Part shown: positions 61,600 to 64,000 of the stretch, one piece after another | How positions within the stretch are numbered: position 1 is the stretch's first letter | How the letters are laid out: each line of letters opens with the position of its first letter | Source of the DNA: Pseudogemmobacter humi | Lineage (GTDB): Bacteria > Pseudomonadota > Alphaproteobacteria > Rhodobacterales > Rhodobacteraceae | Length of the DNA stretch: 64,000 bases | Reading direction: 5' to 3' | Assembly: GCF_900609055.1 (NCBI RefSeq) | Contig: NZ_UXAW01000071.1 | Coordinates: 56,741-120,740 of the forward strand | The notes under the pieces: generated by a model | The model's database searches: none | The model's input: the letters and a program-made list of their open reading frames with translations, nothing else | Told to the model about the DNA's origin: nothing | Program-made: the position numbers and the translations under genes

Positions 61600-62958
61600 T
61601 CAGCGCCGGGCCGGAGCCCGCGGGCCAGTCTTGCGCTTGCCGCGCAGCTGCGATTTCTCGATCAGCGATTCATACTGATGCGCCAGCAGATGCGACTGAA
61701 CCTGGTTGATCGTGTCCATGGTGACCGAGACCACGATCAGAACCGAGGTGCCGCCGAAGTAGAACGGCAGGCCCAGTTTCGCGATCAGGAATTCGGGCAG
61801 CAGACAGACGGCGGCCAGATAGGCCGAGCCGAGGACAAGAACGCGGTTGACCACCCAGGTCAGGTAGTCCTCGGTCTTCTTGCCGGGACGGATGCCGGGA
61901 ATGAAACCGTTCTGGTTCTTCAGATTCTCGGCCACTTCATCGACCTTGAAGCTGACGTTCTGGGTGTAGAAATAGCTGAAGAACACGATCAGCGCCGCCA
62001 GCGCCACCGCATGCAGCGGCTGGCCGTAGCCCAGGTAGAGCGCGATCGCCGAGAGGACCGGATTGGCCGAGCCGCCCGAGAAGGTGCCGATCGTGGTCGG
62101 CAGCAGCAGGATCGACGAGGCGAAGATCGCCGGAATCACCCCGGCCGGGTTGACCTTGATCGGCAGATGCGACGAGCCGCCGTCATAGACCTTCATGCCG
62201 ACCTGACGGCGGGGATACTGGATGTGGATCTTGCGCAGCGCGCGTTCCATGAACACGACGAACATGATCACCGCGATCACCAGCACGATGATGCCGAGGA
62301 TCAGCGGCGTCGAGATCGCGCCCGAGCGGCCCTGCGCCAGGAACTGCGCCATGGCGGCCGGAATCTCGGCGACGATGCCGACGAAGATGATCAGCGAGAT
62401 GCCGTTGCCGATGCCGCGGGCGGTGATCTGCTCGCCCAGCCACATCAGGAACATGGTGCCGCCGACCAGGGTGATCACCGCGCCCGCGATGAAGAACCAG
62501 CCCGGCGTATGGGCCATATCCCCGGCCTGAAGCGAGACCGCGATGCCGTAGGACTGGAACACCGCCAGCAGAACCGTGCCGTAACGGGTATACTGGTTCA
62601 GCTTCTTGCGGCCCAGTTCGCCCTCTTTCTTCAGGTTCTTCCAGGGCTCGTACATCGTGCCCAGAAGCTGAACGATGATCGAGGCCGAGATATAGGGCAT
62701 GATGCCGAGCGCGAAGATGCCCATCCGGCCGATGGCGCCGCCGGTGAACATGTTCAGCATGCCACCGATCCCCTGCCCCGCCTCGCGCACGAAATCGCGC
62801 AGCGCGTCGCCGTCGATCCCCGGCACCGGGATATAGGTGCCGAGCCGATAGACGATCAGCAGGCCGATGGTGAAGAAGATGCGTTGGCGAAGATCGGTCG
62901 CCTTGGCCAGAGCCCCCCAGGAGAGGTTGGCGGCCATTTGCTCTGCGGCAGATGCCAT
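61600..62958 (-). CDS. secY: Preprotein translocase subunit SecY
   Basis: The 452-residue, ten-helix protein forms the Sec channel. Typical segments are RIFFTIGLLIVYRLGTYIPVPGID, GIMPYISASIIVQLLGTMYEPWKNLKKEGELGRKKLNQYTRYGTV and NQNGFIPGIRPGKKTEDYL. It lies between rplO and adk in the conserved order. Confidence 0.98.
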   Translation of the reverse strand: MASAAEQMAANLSWGALAKATDLRQRIFFTIGLLIVYRLGTYIPVPGIDGDALRDFVREAGQGIGGMLNMFTGGAIGRMGIFALGIMPYISASIIVQLLGTMYEPWKNLKKEGELGRKKLNQYTRYGTVLLAVFQSYGIAVSLQAGDMAHTPGWFFIAGAVITLVGGTMFLMWLGEQITARGIGNGISLIIFVGIVAEIPAAMAQFLAQGRSGAISTPLILGIIVLVIAVIMFVVFMERALRKIHIQYPRRQVGMKVYDGGSSHLPIKVNPAGVIPAIFASSILLLPTTIGTFSGGSANPVLSAIALYLGYGQPLHAVALAALIVFFSYFYTQNVSFKVDEVAENLKNQNGFIPGIRPGKKTEDYLTWVVNRVLVLGSAYLAAVCLLPEFLIAKLGLPFYFGGTSVLIVVSVTMDTINQVQSHLLAHQYESLIEKSQLRGKRKTGPRAPARR

Positions 62959-63062
62959 TTCCGGTCTCTTTCATGGACAGCGCCGCCGGACCGTTTCCCG
63001 GATCCGGCGGCGCAGGAAAACTGCTTCGGGATGTAAGCGACGAATCCGCCGCTCACAACCGC

Positions 63063-63533
63063 TTATTCTGCCGCAGCGGCCTTAACAGTGATCGAGCCGC
63101 CGGCTTTCTGGATGGCTTCCACCGCCGAGGCCGAGGCGCCGGTGACGTTCAGCTTCACCGCGGTCTTGATCTCGCCCTTGTTCAGCACCCGGATGCCGTC
63201 GCGCTTGTGCGAGGTCAGACCGGCCGCGACCAGCACGTCCTCGGTGATCTCGGCTTTCACGTCGAGCTTGCCGAGGCCGATGAATTTCTCGATCAGGCCC
63301 AGGTTGACGACGGCGTATTCCTTGCGGTTCGGTTTGTTGAAGCCGCGCTTCGGCAGGCGGCGGTAAAGCGGCATCTGGCCGCCCTCATAGCCGCCGATGG
63401 CGACGCCCGAACGCGATTTCTGGCCCTTGATACCACGGCCCGCGGTCTTGCCCTTGCCCGAACCCGGGCCGCGCGCGACGCGCTTTTGCTTTTTGGCGGC
63501 GCCTTCGTTGTCGCGAAGTTCATTCAGTTTCAT
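63063..63533 (-). CDS. rplO: 50S ribosomal protein L15
   Basis: The 156-residue protein starts [22 protein letters not shown] and shows [16 protein letters not shown] and [17 protein letters not shown], as in L15. ATG 63533 follows AGGAGT. It is 104 bases upstream of secY on the minus strand. Confidence 0.97.
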   Translation of the reverse strand: MKLNELRDNEGAAKKQKRVARGPGSGKGKTAGRGIKGQKSRSGVAIGGYEGGQMPLYRRLPKRGFNKPNRKEYAVVNLGLIEKFIGLGKLDVKAEITEDVLVAAGLTSHKRDGIRVLNKGEIKTAVKLNVTGASASAVEAIQKAGGSITVKAAAAE

Positions 63534-63667
63534 GTCGCATACTCCTGGCCGGAACGCCCCCGCCTGCGACGGACAAGGGCAACACGGCGTTTCTTCGTTG
63601 TGAGTCGTGGCGGTAATAACCACCGGGGGCGTATAGACGCAGCCGCCGCCCGGATCAAGCCCGTCCC

Positions 63668-64000
63668 TCAGGGCACCAGCCCAGGCGCGGCGGCCTCGAA
63701 CTGCATCAGATAGCCGAGGCTGCGGTCCGGCCCCCAGCGGTTGAGCCTCAGCTCGCCGCCGACGAAGATCAGATCGGCGACCCGGTATTGCCGGCGCACC
63801 CCGGCGCCCGCGTCCCAGATCTCGACCACTGCGCCCTTCTTGCGCGCGGGCCCGGGCTGAAGCTGGAAATATTTCGGATCGGCGGTGTCGGCCACGGCGG
63901 AGAGCACCGCCAGAACCTCGTAGTAATCGGTGATGCGCTCGGCCCGGAAACGGCAGATCCCTTCCAGGCCGCCCAGCCCCAGCACCGCCGCCCCCGCCGC
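63668..64000 (-). CDS. Unrecognised protein, N-terminus cut by the window edge
   Basis: The open frame continues past base 64000, so only the last 110 residues are seen. The visible start ([14 protein letters not shown]) looks like the hydrophobic end of a signal or membrane segment, followed by [33 protein letters not shown] and a beta-rich end. I do not recognise a family. It precedes rplO by 134 bases in the same direction. Confidence 0.6.
   Translation of the reverse strand, partial: AAGAAVLGLGGLEGICRFRAERITDYYEVLAVLSAVADTADPKYFQLQPGPARKKGAVVEIWDAGAGVRRQYRVADLIFVGGELRLNRWGPDRSLGYLMQFEAAAPGLVP

Noticed and set aside
60793..63036. 747-codon plus-strand open frame
   Set aside because: It is antisense to adk and secY, with a composition dominated by Asp/Arg/Gln/His typical of a shadow of membrane-protein codons.

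Overview
The window is high-GC, gene-dense bacterial chromosome. The ribosomal spc/alpha operon order (rplO-secY-adk-rpsM-rpsK-rpoA-rplQ), the yidC-MOSC-engB block, a methylmalonyl-CoA epimerase followed by a DUF1467 gene, a copper nirK and a norCBQDEF operon together point to an alphaproteobacterium of the Rhodobacter/Paracoccus group (Rhodobacterales). The genus cannot be fixed from the sequence alone. I see no tRNA, rRNA, CRISPR array, insertion sequence or phage gene.

Layout. (1) 1-2.7 kb: the end of a probable short-chain dehydrogenase, an ABM-domain monooxygenase, and a TetR gene divergent from an SmvA-like efflux pump with a clear operator between them. (2) 2.7-16.3 kb: an aromatic meta-cleavage island. 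Leftward lie 2-oxopent-4-enoate hydratase, 4-oxalocrotonate decarboxylase, acylating acetaldehyde dehydrogenase, 4-hydroxy-2-oxovalerate aldolase and an acyl-CoA dehydrogenase. Rightward lie 2-hydroxymuconic semialdehyde dehydrogenase, a LysR regulator, a tautomerase, catechol 2,3-dioxygenase, an HpaB/PheA-type FADH2 monooxygenase, a stand-alone FMN adenylyltransferase, a flavin reductase and an outer-membrane channel. The set can convert a phenol through a catechol to pyruvate and acetyl-CoA, and it carries its own FAD-making and FAD-reducing enzymes. Three identical-pattern LysR boxes (ATAC-N7-GTAT) tie the units together. (3) 16.3-26.2 kb: a 0.9 kb stretch without a convincing gene, then housekeeping and small conserved genes ending in aspS.

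(4) 26.3-40.2 kb: a denitrification cluster. It holds a polytopic membrane protein with DUF2249 and DUF59 partners, nnrS, nirK-nirV-nnrR, nnrU, a second Crp/Fnr regulator, norCBQDEF and a small membrane protein divergent from norC. NnrR/FNR-type boxes (TTGCG-N4-CGCAA and relatives) precede the operons, so nitrite is reduced to NO and NO to N2O under one NO-responsive regulator. One further box faces only a four-codon frame.

(5) 40.6-43.4 kb: PRC-barrel, DUF3008, sixA, a ferredoxin-type protein and argB. (6) 43.5-50.3 kb: an accessory catabolic island lying between argB and engB. It consists of a TetR gene, a seven-gene operon (luciferase-like monooxygenase, tautomerase, alpha/beta hydrolase and a polar-amino-acid-type ABC importer) and a divergent SDR. 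A perfect operator palindrome precedes the operon, and five back-to-back palindromes mark the engB side. I could not assign this pathway to a known substrate, so it is the best candidate here for an undescribed system. (7) 50.3-64 kb: engB, a MOSC protein, yidC, an EAL protein, ttcA, rarA and the ribosomal/secY operon. Three copies of a composite palindromic intergenic repeat occur at about 19.8, 42.4 and 54.0 kb.
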